DNA of 63,426 bases from an uncultured Prevotellaceae bacterium (lineage in GTDB: Bacteria > Bacteroidota > Bacteroidia > Bacteroidales > Bacteroidaceae). This document shows, piece by piece, positions 1 through 7,421 of this stretch. The translations under genes were made by a program, and so were the position numbers. The number at the start of each line of letters is the position of its first letter. Positions within the stretch are counted from its first letter, which is position 1. A model generated the notes under the pieces. That model searched no databases. It was not told the origin of the DNA and worked only from the letters and a program-made list of their open reading frames with translations. The stretch covers positions 1 to 63,426 of the forward strand of contig CACYPF010000027.1 of assembly GCA_902776195.1 (NCBI GenBank), written 5' to 3'.

Positions 1-129
1 CAGGATGTGACAAGAAGAGTCAGAAAGAGTCAGGATGTTCATAGTAATCCTTTCCAATTGTTATATCTTTGCAAACGTCAAAAGGGAAGTCCCGACACCA
101 AAAAGCGTTCTTTGACATCATGTGACCCC

Positions 130-251
130 GTCGAGTCATCGACGAAATCGTTTTGCCAAGTGGATCATTCGGTCATCGACGAAGTCGCTTGCCAGAGCAA
201 GAACAGTCCCCGATTTTCATTGTGGATCATTCAGAACCGTCCCCGAGTTTC
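130..251. repeat. REP-like imperfect repeats in a gene-free stretch
   Basis: Positions 1-412 contain no convincing gene; open frames here lack codon character and similarity to anything I recognise. Three short words recur: GTCATCGACGAA followed by RTCG near 137-152 and 171-188, GTGGATCATTC at about 160 and 222, and a (C/A)(G/A)TCCCCGA word near 204-212 and 237-246. The AGAACCGTCCCCGAG form resembles repeats linked to REP-associated Y1 transposases in many bacteria. No transposase is present, so this is a decayed or non-autonomous repeat patch. The family assignment is from memory and uncertain. Confidence 0.4.
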
Positions 252-314
252 CTCAACCAGTACATCGTCTCTTTCTCCATATTCTCTTGATTTATGTTTT
301 AGGTTTAAATAATT

Positions 315-347
315 CTGGGGCGTAAGGCGCAATGCCCCACGCCCCAG
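315..347 (-). terminator. Hairpin terminator ending the LRR operon
   Basis: CTGGGGCGT (315-323) pairs with ACGCCCCAG (339-347), a 9-bp GC-rich stem. On the minus strand it is followed by AATTATTTAAA. It lies about 65 bp beyond the stop of the small peptide gene at 413, as expected for the end of that minus-strand transcript. Confidence 0.6.
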
Positions 348-412
348 ATGGGTTTAATAATCTCTATTTGGAACTTACCCTTATGTTTTCAGGGGTAAGA
401 CCACTTGAGTGA

Positions 413-568
413 TTATCCTAAGATGTCGTCAAGACCCTCGTCGGACTTATACTCCGTGCCAGGATTCTCACCGCCTTCCTCGCCGGGGATTGATCCTGCA
501 AGGAGATAATCCTGAAGATTCAACTCAACGACATCCTCCTTTGGCATCACATAAAATTTCTTTTGCAT
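413..568 (-). CDS. Short acidic peptide (51 aa) downstream of the LRR gene
   Basis: This minus-strand frame encodes 51 residues starting MQKKFYVMPKEDVVELNLQ, followed by LLAG, a glycine/glutamate-rich stretch with GGENPGT, and an acidic tail ending DDILG. No signal peptide or membrane segment is visible. The pattern of a basic start, a V-E-L-N/Q-L-type amphipathic stretch, an LLAG-like step and a Gly/Glu tail matches a loose class of very short, unannotated Bacteroidales ORFs near secreted proteins. That match is from memory. It starts 83 bp after the LRR stop and ends before a terminator, so it is probably co-transcribed. It shares GGExPGT with the 30-aa ORF at 3646-3738. Function unknown. 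Confidence 0.6.
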   Translation of the reverse strand: MQKKFYVMPKEDVVELNLQDYLLAGSIPGEEGGENPGTEYKSDEGLDDILG

Positions 569-650
569 ATTACTTTATCTTTTTATAGGCAGGGAGGGAC
601 GAATATCCCTACCCTGCGCAGATTTACTTTAAATACTGTAACCGATAGGA

Positions 651-3542
651 TTATTTAGCAATGTACTTCTTGCCGTTCATGATATAGAGTTGACCCTTCC
701 GTGGAGCGCTGATGCGGACACCCTGGAGGTTGTACATCACACCGTCCTTGGCAGCAGCCTTGGTCTCAGTCTTCACTCCGTAAATAGCCGTAGCCTCAGA
801 CTCACTCATCCAAATCACACGTGCGGGAGCAGAATAGTCACCGAAGTGGCGCATGAACATGTAGTACCAGTTCAAGCCAATCTTACCACTCTCAGAAGAG
901 ACGAGCAACTTCACTACGTCAACACCCTTGTAGTTGGCAGGATTGCTGATAGAGTAGATGGCATAAGGAGCATAAGCCAGATCGTGGTCAACACCGCCAG
1001 CTCCCCAAACATTGTAGTTGGCTAGGTCGGTACCGTCCCAGAGAATCTGAGTTGTGATGACATCGGGGTTAGCATCAGCGGTAGTATGCTTCTTGAATGC
1101 ACGATCTTCACCATAGCTAGGCAGAGTAGCCCAAACAGAGTTGTGGGAGAGTGCAGCATCCTCGTATGCAATCTCGATATCCTTGTCAGCAAACGAACCG
1201 CTGATGGCCTCAGCCTTGATGATGATAGTCTTCGTATTGGACGCCTCTATCTCGTAGTTACCATTAAACACCTGAAGGGGAACCATGTAGACGAGCGACT
1301 CACCTTTACCCTCAGTACCGCCGTGCTCATTCTCGTCACCGTATGAACCATAGAGAGTCAGTTTAACCCTAGCTTCACCGACTTGCTGATAGCGTGGGAT
1401 AATCATACCGTTTGTAACAGTGTAAGGATTCAGAGGATCCGGACCCTTCTCTACTAGGAACGAACCGAGGTCATAACGTCCCCAGGCAATATTGGTAGAA
1501 CCGTTTTGATATACCAGGAAACTGGTAGAGGTGGTCGGAGTTTCAGCAGCGAACTCAACCAGATAGATATCGAAATCACCGTCAGTCTTCAGACCCTTAA
1601 CAGCGTCTTCAAACTGAGCCTTCAGGTTAGCGTTAGTAACCGTCAGGGCGATGAAACGATCGGTTGAATATGTAGAGCTAGAATTGAAAGCAGCCTTTGC
1701 GAACGGGTTCACATAGTAGTCGGGAACGGTAGCGCAGGTATACTTCAGGGCATACTTAGAAGAACCGTCATCTGTGATTGCGAAAGCACCAGTAGCGACA
1801 GCAGCCTCTGCCAGAAGACCCTCGAAGGTGATGGTCGTGATTTTCGTAGTATTTGCGAAGGCACCGGTAGCGATACCACCCTGGCCGATAGTACCCTTGA
1901 AGGTGACAGCAGTCAGACCTGTGTAAGTTGCTCCCTTGATGATGGCAGCATTCAGACCATTAGAAGCAATAGCACCCGTGAAGGTCAGTTCACGAATGTT
2001 AGTTGCAGGAATGATAGCTCCGGCTTCAAACACACCACCCAGAGACTTCAGTTCGCCGATCTTAATGACAGGCCATACAAAATTACTGATTGAACTACCA
2101 TTGGTGATTACGCTCATGTCGAATACATCGGCGGGGATGATATTGTTAGTTATATTGTTGGCATTCAGGTACTCACCTGTTCCCTGAGCCAGACTCAGTG
2201 TAGCACCGCTAACATCAGCCCATTTGAACGCTCCGGCTTCAAACACTGCGTCATCAGCCTTTATTGTACCGATCTTCACACTTTTCAACTTATCGCCGAA
2301 AGCTGCAGCACCGATTGCCTTGGCTGTAATGATGCTGGCAATCTCCACAGAAGCCAGATTGTTACAGCCTTTGAAAGCATCACCAGCGATAGTGTAGTCA
2401 CCAGACTGGTTGTCAGTGATGTCACCAATCTTCACGCCCTTAATACCTTTGTCTCCGTTATAGCAGGCTTCAAAGGCCTCTGCCATAATCTGACCGGTAG
2501 ATCCGAAGGTCATTCCAGAGAGGTCGAGGATGCCATCCAGCTTGTCGCAGAAAGCGAAAGCTTTCTTGCTGATGATACCAGTCAGAGTACCTGTCAACGT
2601 CAGGCTCTTCAGAGGAGAAGCGTCAATAGCATCTTTACCATAGAGGTTTGACGCAGCATTGCCGGAGAAGCCAGAGTAGTCATAAGTGTAAGGCTCACCA
2701 GTGGTTACAGTCACAGTACCACCACCGAGGTACACGATGCTGCTGACGTTGATACTCAGGTTTTCGATGCTGGAACCCTTCAGGGCAGCAGCGTCAACAT
2801 ACTGAAGTTTGTTGCCGGGGAGAGAAATCTCTGTCAGAGCTTTGCAACCAGAGAATGCCTCGGCGATAACCTCCTGAATCCAACTGTCCTCAAGATTTTT
2901 GATTTTGGCAAGAGATGTCAGATTCCTGAAGGCACCATTGATGTGCTTGAACAGCGGGCTTTTGGGAAGTGTCACCTCTGTGATGTAGGTGTTGTTCTGA
3001 GTAGAAGACTCAACAAACACCTCATTGGGCAGATAAGCCAGTTTCTCACAGGGAGAGAAGTCGAAGTTTGTAATCTTCGTGGTTGCAAAGGCATGTGTGC
3101 CAATGGTCTCCACCTGCGAACCTGTAGCGAAGGTGATACTGGTCATATCAGAGCAACCTTTGAAGCACCCTGCAGGGATGGCTGTCAGAGTAGCAGGAAT
3201 CTCTACTGAAGTTGCGCCAAGATTCTTCAGAGGAAGATTCGTTTTGCTGATAGAGGTCAGAGTAAGTGTGTACTCCTCTGCACCGTAAGTTGTGGTAATA
3301 ATACCATTCTCAGGGAAGTATATCTTACCAGATACAACGGGATTCTTACCGTCGCGAACCTCTGTGAGTTCCACGTTGGCAGTGTACTTGTCAGTACCAG
3401 TTGCAACAGGAGCAGAGGTCAGAGTGTACTTGTAGTACGTATCCGTCACAGTTGATCCAATGTTCAGATCCTGAGCCGATGCATTGCTGAGACCGAAGAA
3501 GCCCAATGCAGCAACAAGCATAAACTTAAAATTCTTTTTCAT
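651..3542 (-). CDS. Secreted BspA-like leucine-rich-repeat protein
   Basis: About 963 residues. I chose the ATG at 3542 because it begins a clear signal peptide (MKKNFKFMLVAALGFFGLSNASAQ region); the frame extends 8 codons further upstream without such a start. From about residue 100 to 650 there are irregular LRR_5 (BspA/Treponema pallidum type) units of the form AF.GC..L..I.L., for example CFKGCSDMTSITF, AFSGCKALTEISL and AFKGCNNLASVEI. The C-terminus carries the Prevotella-type ending MYNLQGVRISAPRKGQLYI followed by MNGKKYIAK, common on exported Bacteroidota proteins and possibly a sorting or anchoring signal. Family members act in adhesion or host/matrix binding; the ligand here is unknown. 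It lies between two peptide ORFs with a shared motif. Confidence 0.8.
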   Translation of the reverse strand: MKKNFKFMLVAALGFFGLSNASAQDLNIGSTVTDTYYKYTLTSAPVATGTDKYTANVELTEVRDGKNPVVSGKIYFPENGIITTTYGAEEYTLTLTSISKTNLPLKNLGATSVEIPATLTAIPAGCFKGCSDMTSITFATGSQVETIGTHAFATTKITNFDFSPCEKLAYLPNEVFVESSTQNNTYITEVTLPKSPLFKHINGAFRNLTSLAKIKNLEDSWIQEVIAEAFSGCKALTEISLPGNKLQYVDAAALKGSSIENLSINVSSIVYLGGGTVTVTTGEPYTYDYSGFSGNAASNLYGKDAIDASPLKSLTLTGTLTGIISKKAFAFCDKLDGILDLSGMTFGSTGQIMAEAFEACYNGDKGIKGVKIGDITDNQSGDYTIAGDAFKGCNNLASVEIASIITAKAIGAAAFGDKLKSVKIGTIKADDAVFEAGAFKWADVSGATLSLAQGTGEYLNANNITNNIIPADVFDMSVITNGSSISNFVWPVIKIGELKSLGGVFEAGAIIPATNIRELTFTGAIASNGLNAAIIKGATYTGLTAVTFKGTIGQGGIATGAFANTTKITTITFEGLLAEAAVATGAFAITDDGSSKYALKYTCATVPDYYVNPFAKAAFNSSSTYSTDRFIALTVTNANLKAQFEDAVKGLKTDGDFDIYLVEFAAETPTTSTSFLVYQNGSTNIAWGRYDLGSFLVEKGPDPLNPYTVTNGMIIPRYQQVGEARVKLTLYGSYGDENEHGGTEGKGESLVYMVPLQVFNGNYEIEASNTKTIIIKAEAISGSFADKDIEIAYEDAALSHNSVWATLPSYGEDRAFKKHTTADANPDVITTQILWDGTDLANYNVWGAGGVDHDLAYAPYAIYSISNPANYKGVDVVKLLVSSESGKIGLNWYYMFMRHFGDYSAPARVIWMSESEATAIYGVKTETKAAAKDGVMYNLQGVRISAPRKGQLYIMNGKKYIAK

Positions 3543-3645
3543 TTGAGTAAAAATTTTGTTATACAAAAAATAATTAAATAAATATTTGTTCTTACGGATT
3601 TCCTATAACTACCGCATAGGCAGTACACAGGCAAGAGGATGATCG

Positions 3646-3738
3646 TCAGGTGCCAGGCACCTCCCCTCCCATGCTGGCCTCAAAGGCGGACTCCAGCGCG
3701 GGAGTTACATTCAGTGAAAATTCTTTTTTGTCCATCAT
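3646..3738 (-). CDS. Leader-like 30-aa peptide upstream of the LRR gene
   Basis: This minus-strand ORF starts at tandem ATG codons (3738 and 3735), encodes about 30 residues beginning MMDKKEFSLNVTPALESAF, and ends GGEVPGT. The start is preceded by an A/T-rich leader (AACATTTAAAACG) typical of Bacteroidota translation starts. The last codons form a 15-bp palindrome (AGGTGCC, one base, GGCACCT). The ORF sits 100 bp upstream of the LRR start on the same strand. The shared GGExPGT ending with the 51-aa peptide downstream argues against chance. It could be a secreted or processed peptide or a translational leader. Confidence 0.5.
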   Translation of the reverse strand: MMDKKEFSLNVTPALESAFEASMGGEVPGT

Positions 3739-3786
3739 CGTTTTAAATGTTTAAGTTTTAAAATATCGAATTCTAATTTGCTTATT

Positions 3787-3826
3787 GCAAGGGGCACACG
3801 AAAGTGCCAACCGACACTCCCCTTGC
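3787..3826 (-). promoter_or_regulatory. Stable hairpin in the leader of the LRR operon
   Basis: GCAAGGGG (3787-3794) pairs with CCCCTTGC (3819-3826), and inside it GGCAC pairs with GTGCC around a TTTCGT loop on the minus strand. No U-run follows, so it is not a terminator. It precedes the 30-aa ORF by about 50 nt. It could affect mRNA stability or translation initiation. Confidence 0.45.
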
Positions 3827-3856
3827 CGGTCATTCATTCGCCATTTTAAAAACAGC

Positions 3857-3864
3857 CAAAATTA
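3857..3864 (-). promoter_or_regulatory. Possible -7 box for the LRR operon
   Basis: The minus strand reads TAATTTTG here, matching TANNTTTG, immediately downstream of the structured RNA's terminator. A TTTC lies about 23 nt upstream as a weak -33 candidate. It would give the peptide/LRR operon its own start at about 3850, independent of the RNA. Confidence 0.4.
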
Positions 3865-3871
3865 TGGATAC

Positions 3872-3974
3872 AAAAAAAGACGTGGGAGAAATGTTTCTTT
3901 CAGTGCTTATCCCCATCTTCAGGCCTTCGCATTGCCCCTATAGAAGGATAAGCAACTTCAAGCCTGCCCACGTC
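3872..3974 (-). terminator. Intrinsic terminator closing the structured RNA
   Basis: The 8-bp helix GACGTGGG/CCCACGTC is followed on the minus strand by TTTTTTT (3872-3878). The helix encloses about 80 nt containing its own 8-bp stem, so the whole 3' domain doubles as the terminator. Confidence 0.6.
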
Positions 3975-4285
3975 GTATCTCTATCTATCTCACGCTACGG
4001 TACAGCAAACCCTATGCTTATATACACAAATACAGTAAACCCATCAATGGAGTTTACAACTTAATCATATACATATAGGGAAGACAGCCGCAGGCAGATA
4101 TGATAATCAACCCACGCGGACGTCTCTGTTGCATTACCGCTGTCTATAGTTTCAAAGTTGCGAAGTTTGAAGATGCAGACAGGTAACCGTTCGAAAACGT
4201 CCTTTCGAGACTGGTCGTACAACTGACCAGAAGCCTCGATCCATCGATGTTATTGTTCGTGCCCGCCCTCTCGTGGACAGGTTTC
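3872..4285 (-). ncRNA. Candidate structured non-coding RNA, ~410 nt, family not recognised
   Basis: The interval has no credible ORF but shows a full Bacteroidota promoter (4291-4321), several strong helices on the minus strand and an intrinsic terminator. Helices: CTGGTC/GACCAG (4211-4216 with 4225-4230); TTACC-TGTCT with AGACA-GC-GGTAA (4177-4186 with 4134-4145) enclosing TTCAAACTT/AACTTTGAA (4151-4171); GTAAAC..CC/GGGTTTAC (4035-4057); GCTTATCC/GGATAAGC (3946-3953 with 3905-3912); and a closing GACGTGGG/CCCACGTC (3967-3974 with 3879-3886) followed by seven U. The length would suit RNase P RNA or tmRNA, but the GAGGAAAGUCC core of the former and the tRNA-like 3' end of the latter are absent. 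It could be a trans-acting RNA or a long attenuated leader of the LRR operon. Confidence 0.6.
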
Positions 4286-4290
4286 GGGTG

Positions 4291-4321
4291 CAAATTTAAA
4301 CAATTATTTTAAACTGACAAA
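4291..4321 (-). promoter_or_regulatory. Bacteroidota promoter of the structured RNA
   Basis: On the minus strand TTTG (4318-4321) and TAAATTTG (4291-4298) are separated by 19 nt, matching the -33 TTTG / -7 TANNTTTG consensus and spacing. Predicted start is about 4284-4286. The flanks are A/T-rich. This is the best two-box promoter match I found in the window. Confidence 0.65.
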
Positions 4322-4398
4322 TAATTTTAAAGAAAAATCACACTTAAAGGCAAAAAAACTTGATATTCCCCTACTTTGTCGGAAGAATAGCCCCGAAG

Positions 4399-4434
4399 AA
4401 AAAAGAAGCCCCGGACGGTCTGTCCAGGGGCTTC
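4399..4434 (-). terminator. Intrinsic terminator of fba
   Basis: On the minus strand GAAGCCCC pairs with GGGGCTTC (4427-4434 with 4405-4412), followed by six U (4399-4404). It begins 23 bp beyond the restored fba stop at 4457. Confidence 0.85.
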
Positions 4435-4456
4435 TTATATAATATAATAAGGTATA

Positions 4457-5400
4457 TTATCCTAACTTACCGTCAGAACCAAGTACCTCCTTGATCTTGT
4501 GGATGTACATCTTCTTCATGTTCTCACGAGCGGGCTTCAGATACTGACGAGGATCGAAGTGGAGTCGATGTTGATCTTGCAGACAGCACTCTTTGATGCC
4601 TTGCGGAGCTGCTCCTCAGGAATACCTACAGCGTCGGGCAGGTTACCACCGTACTTGTTGATCGTGTCAACCTCGTCCTGTGGAACGGAAGAAGAGCCGT
4701 GGAGCACGATGGGGAATCCAGGAAGCTTCTTCTCGATCTCAGCCAGCACGTCGAAAGCGAGTGGAGGAGGAACGAGCTTACCGGTCTTCGGGTCACGTGT
4801 GCACTGCTCGGGCTTGAACTTATAAGCACCATGAGAAGTACCGATGGAGATAGCAAGAGAGTCGCAACCTGTGCGGGTAGCGAAGTCAATCACCTCCTCA
4901 GGCTTGGTGTAGTGGCTTACCTCAGAGGCAACCTCATCCTCAACACCAGCGAGGACACCGAGCTCACACTCTACGGTAACATCATACTTGTGTGCATACT
5001 CTACAACCTGACGAGAGATCTTGATGTTCTCCTCGTAAGGCAGTGAAGAACCGTCGTACATCACTGAAGAGAAGCCCATGTCGATACAGTCCTTGCAGAG
5101 CTCGAAGCTGTCACCGTGGTCGAGGTGAAGCACGATCTCTGGTTTCTCACAACCCAGCTCCTTAGCATAAGCCACAGCACCCTCAGCCATATAGCGGAGG
5201 ATAGTAGCGTTAGCGTAGTTACGTGCGCCCTTTGAAACCTGCATGATAACAGGTGACTTTGTCTCTACGGCAGCCTGTACGATAGCCTGCATCTGCTCCA
5301 TTGTGTTGAAGTTGAAAGCAGGAATAGCATAACCACCAGCTACTGCCTTCTTGAACATCTCGCGGGTATTAACGAGACCCAAATCCTTGTAATTTACCAT
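4457..5400 (-). pseudogene. fba: Class II fructose-1,6-bisphosphate aldolase, frameshifted by an internal deletion
   Basis: This encodes the zinc-dependent aldolase that interconverts fructose-1,6-bisphosphate with glyceraldehyde-3-phosphate and DHAP. Visible landmarks are HLDHGD (metal/catalytic), ELGVLAGVEDEV, SIGTSHGAYK, VLHGSSSVP and KINIDS. The first frame runs from 5400 to a stop at 4537 (287 aa) and ends in a nonsense tail after KINIDS. The true C-terminus (FDPRQYLKPARENMKKMY, then IHKIKEVLGSDGKLG) continues in another frame to the stop at 4457. Between them about 20 residues (the usual RLAMTA-type helix) are missing. The length, 944 nt, would become about 1005 nt (334 aa, the usual family size) with some 61 nt restored. 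The junction is near 4558-4562. Promoter and terminator look normal, so a real glycolytic gene damaged by assembly or a recent lesion is likely. Confidence 0.85.
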
Positions 5401-5443
5401 AATTGAATTTATTTTAAAAATAATATTTATAAATTTTCTCGTG

Positions 5444-5451
5444 CAAAGGTA
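5444..5451 (-). promoter_or_regulatory. -7 box of fba
   Basis: The minus strand reads TACCTTTG inside CGTACCTTTGC, the extended form seen at several genes here. It gives a leader of about 36 nt before the fba ATG. Confidence 0.6.
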
Positions 5452-5578
5452 CGAAAAAGTTCATAGTTCATACTTCACAGTTCATAGTTTTTAAGTCCGT
5501 TTGACTGTTTTTTTTCATTGATTAACAAAACACGCCATCAGCAATCCGCAAAATGACAACTGCGTTTTACATTTTCCC

Positions 5579-7255
5579 CTATCGTGGCATTCCCAACTCT
5601 TTCACCTGCCGCTCAAAAGTCTCACGGTTGCCGACGGCACCGTTTTTGATGCGGGCACGGTAGTTATAGACCGTATTGACACTATAGTGCAGGAACTCAG
5701 CGATTTTCGAGGAGTCCTCGATGCCCAGACGGATGAGTGCGAAGATACGCAGGTCGGTGGTCAGCCGGTTCTCCTCCTTGGGATGAATCTGTGCCTCGGG
5801 CACCAGCAAGGCATTGAAGTCGTCAATGAAATTGGGGAACAGGTGCAGGAATACGGAGTCGAAGTTCTGGTTCAGTTCCTCTATCTCCTGCTCTTTCAGC
5901 TCTGTGGACTTCGAGATACGGAAGAGCTCGTCCAGTTCCTTGTTCTTCATCTTCTTATTCACCATCTTCCGGTAGTTGTCGAGTTTGTCGACATACTGCG
6001 CACAAAGGGAGAGGAAGCGTCCGATATACTCATCCTTCACGCTGTTCGCCTCCTTCAGTTTAGAGTTCAGGACGGCAAACTGCTCATTGGTTGCCGACAA
6101 CTGCCCATTCGCCTGCTGCAGCTCATCATTGAGAGCAGCCAGACGGGCATTGGTGTCATGCAGTGAGTTCCGTGCCAAGGCAAGCTGTTTGTTCCGCCTG
6201 TGCAGGAAGAAGAGGACACCAATGAGCAGCAGGGCGAGGACACTCACGACCACGACACTGCCGACAAGCACCTGCCGGTTGCGTTCCATCTCCTTCTGGT
6301 AGTTATTCTCAATGACCGTCAGAATAGGAGATATCTGCCATGACCTCATGCGGGTGTTAAACCGGTTGTTACTTTCCCATGTGAAACGGATGTATTTATA
6401 ACTGCGCTCCAACTGACCTTCCCCATTCAGGATCTCCGCTAAAGCCAGTAATGCAGCCTGGTCCATCACCGCATACCTGACATCACTGAGGGCTGACTGA
6501 GCCAGCCAATATTTTGCCTCTGAGAGCCGGTTCAGCTGCTGGTAGATGATATAACGATAATAGCTGACAATAGCATATTCACGGGAGTTCTCCCGCACCA
6601 GCTTCATCCGCTTGTCGTTAACCTTCAGCGCATCCTCAAACTTCCGCTCTTCAGTGAGCATGACCTCATAGCTCCGCAAATAATCCTCGCTGGCAGGGTT
6701 GGCAGTCATGAATACCGAGTCGCGGTACTCATTACGCATCTGTCCGTATTCATCATGAGCAGACTGCAGACGTGTGTAATAGCTCAGTTCACCGCAGACA
6801 TGCATACAGGCAGTGTAATAGCCGGGCAAGGTCTCTTTGTCCAACTGATGGCTGTCGATGGACCGGAGGATGCCAATAGACTCCGTATACAGTCCCACGG
6901 TGGAACACTGGAATGCCTGCCGGACCTTTCCCTGGTAGACGAGTTGCGGATGCCCCAGTTTCCCTGCCTGGTCAATATAATACTGTATATAAGCCAATGC
7001 CGAGTCGTTATCATACGCCTTATACAAATCGAAGATACGCATGATATGCTCCAACTTCCTCTCACTCGACCATTCACGGGCATAGGCTTCCTTAGCCTCT
7101 TTGATCTTATTCTCATAGGCTGCCACATACTCGGGTGAGCGGCTGATAGCATCATCTATCTGACGATATAAATTCTCCAGATTCCTTTCCACTGCCGATG
7201 TCGGCATTACAATTGCCAGCAAAAGGGCGATAAGACCATATCGCATCATGTCCAA
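5579..7255 (-). CDS. DUF6377-type membrane-spanning regulator
   Basis: 558 residues: N-terminal signal/anchor (residues 1-21), an all-helical TPR-like sensor to about 325, one transmembrane helix (VLVGSVVVVSVLALLLIGVL), a coiled coil rich in N/Q/L/K (LHDTNARLAALNDELQQANG and onward), and a C-terminal helix-turn-helix (SSKIAEFLHYSVNTVYNYRA). This matches the Bacteroidota family annotated as DUF6377, thought to sense in the periplasm and bind DNA inside the cell. It lies 166 bp downstream of GH3 on the same strand with its own promoter, so it is a candidate regulator of the beta-glucan PUL; that role is inferred from position. Several Met codons near the N-terminus leave the exact start open. 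Confidence 0.7.
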   Translation of the reverse strand: MDMMRYGLIALLLAIVMPTSAVERNLENLYRQIDDAISRSPEYVAAYENKIKEAKEAYAREWSSERKLEHIMRIFDLYKAYDNDSALAYIQYYIDQAGKLGHPQLVYQGKVRQAFQCSTVGLYTESIGILRSIDSHQLDKETLPGYYTACMHVCGELSYYTRLQSAHDEYGQMRNEYRDSVFMTANPASEDYLRSYEVMLTEERKFEDALKVNDKRMKLVRENSREYAIVSYYRYIIYQQLNRLSEAKYWLAQSALSDVRYAVMDQAALLALAEILNGEGQLERSYKYIRFTWESNNRFNTRMRSWQISPILTVIENNYQKEMERNRQVLVGSVVVVSVLALLLIGVLFFLHRRNKQLALARNSLHDTNARLAALNDELQQANGQLSATNEQFAVLNSKLKEANSVKDEYIGRFLSLCAQYVDKLDNYRKMVNKKMKNKELDELFRISKSTELKEQEIEELNQNFDSVFLHLFPNFIDDFNALLVPEAQIHPKEENRLTTDLRIFALIRLGIEDSSKIAEFLHYSVNTVYNYRARIKNGAVGNRETFERQVKELGMPR

Positions 7256-7280
7256 ATGTCTCTGTTAGGTATTATGACGG

Positions 7281-7288
7281 CAAAGATA
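7281..7288 (-). promoter_or_regulatory. -7 box of the DUF6377 regulator
   Basis: The minus strand reads TATCTTTG within CGTATCTTTGC, 26 bp before the ATG at 7255, so the regulator is probably transcribed separately from the PUL. Confidence 0.6.
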
Positions 7289-7421
7289 CGAAAAAAAGAG
7301 AACAACGACTCACTTTCTTCTCTTTTTTTTACGAATCGTCATCTCTTATATCACAAAGAGAGCGCATGCTCCCGCACACACTCTCTTAGCAAAAAGCCCT
7401 TTTGCAACTATTAACTAACTA

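Noticed and set aside
7-325. Two overlapping open frames of 101 and 67 codons at the window start
   Set aside because: They lie on repeat-like DNA, show no domain or codon character and have no start context. Treated as chance frames.
4140-4285. Resemblance of the structured RNA's 5' part to the 23S rRNA sarcin-ricin region (ACGAGAGG... and CTGGT...ACCAG)
   Set aside because: Only short words match. The flanking 23S helices are absent and the order is interrupted, so I regard it as coincidence unless a covariance search says otherwise.
7340-7410. Possible terminator hairpin between GH3 and the DUF6377 gene
   Set aside because: A 7-bp AAGAGAG/CTCTCTT pairing exists with a long loop, but no T-run directly follows it on the minus strand. 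Too weak to annotate.
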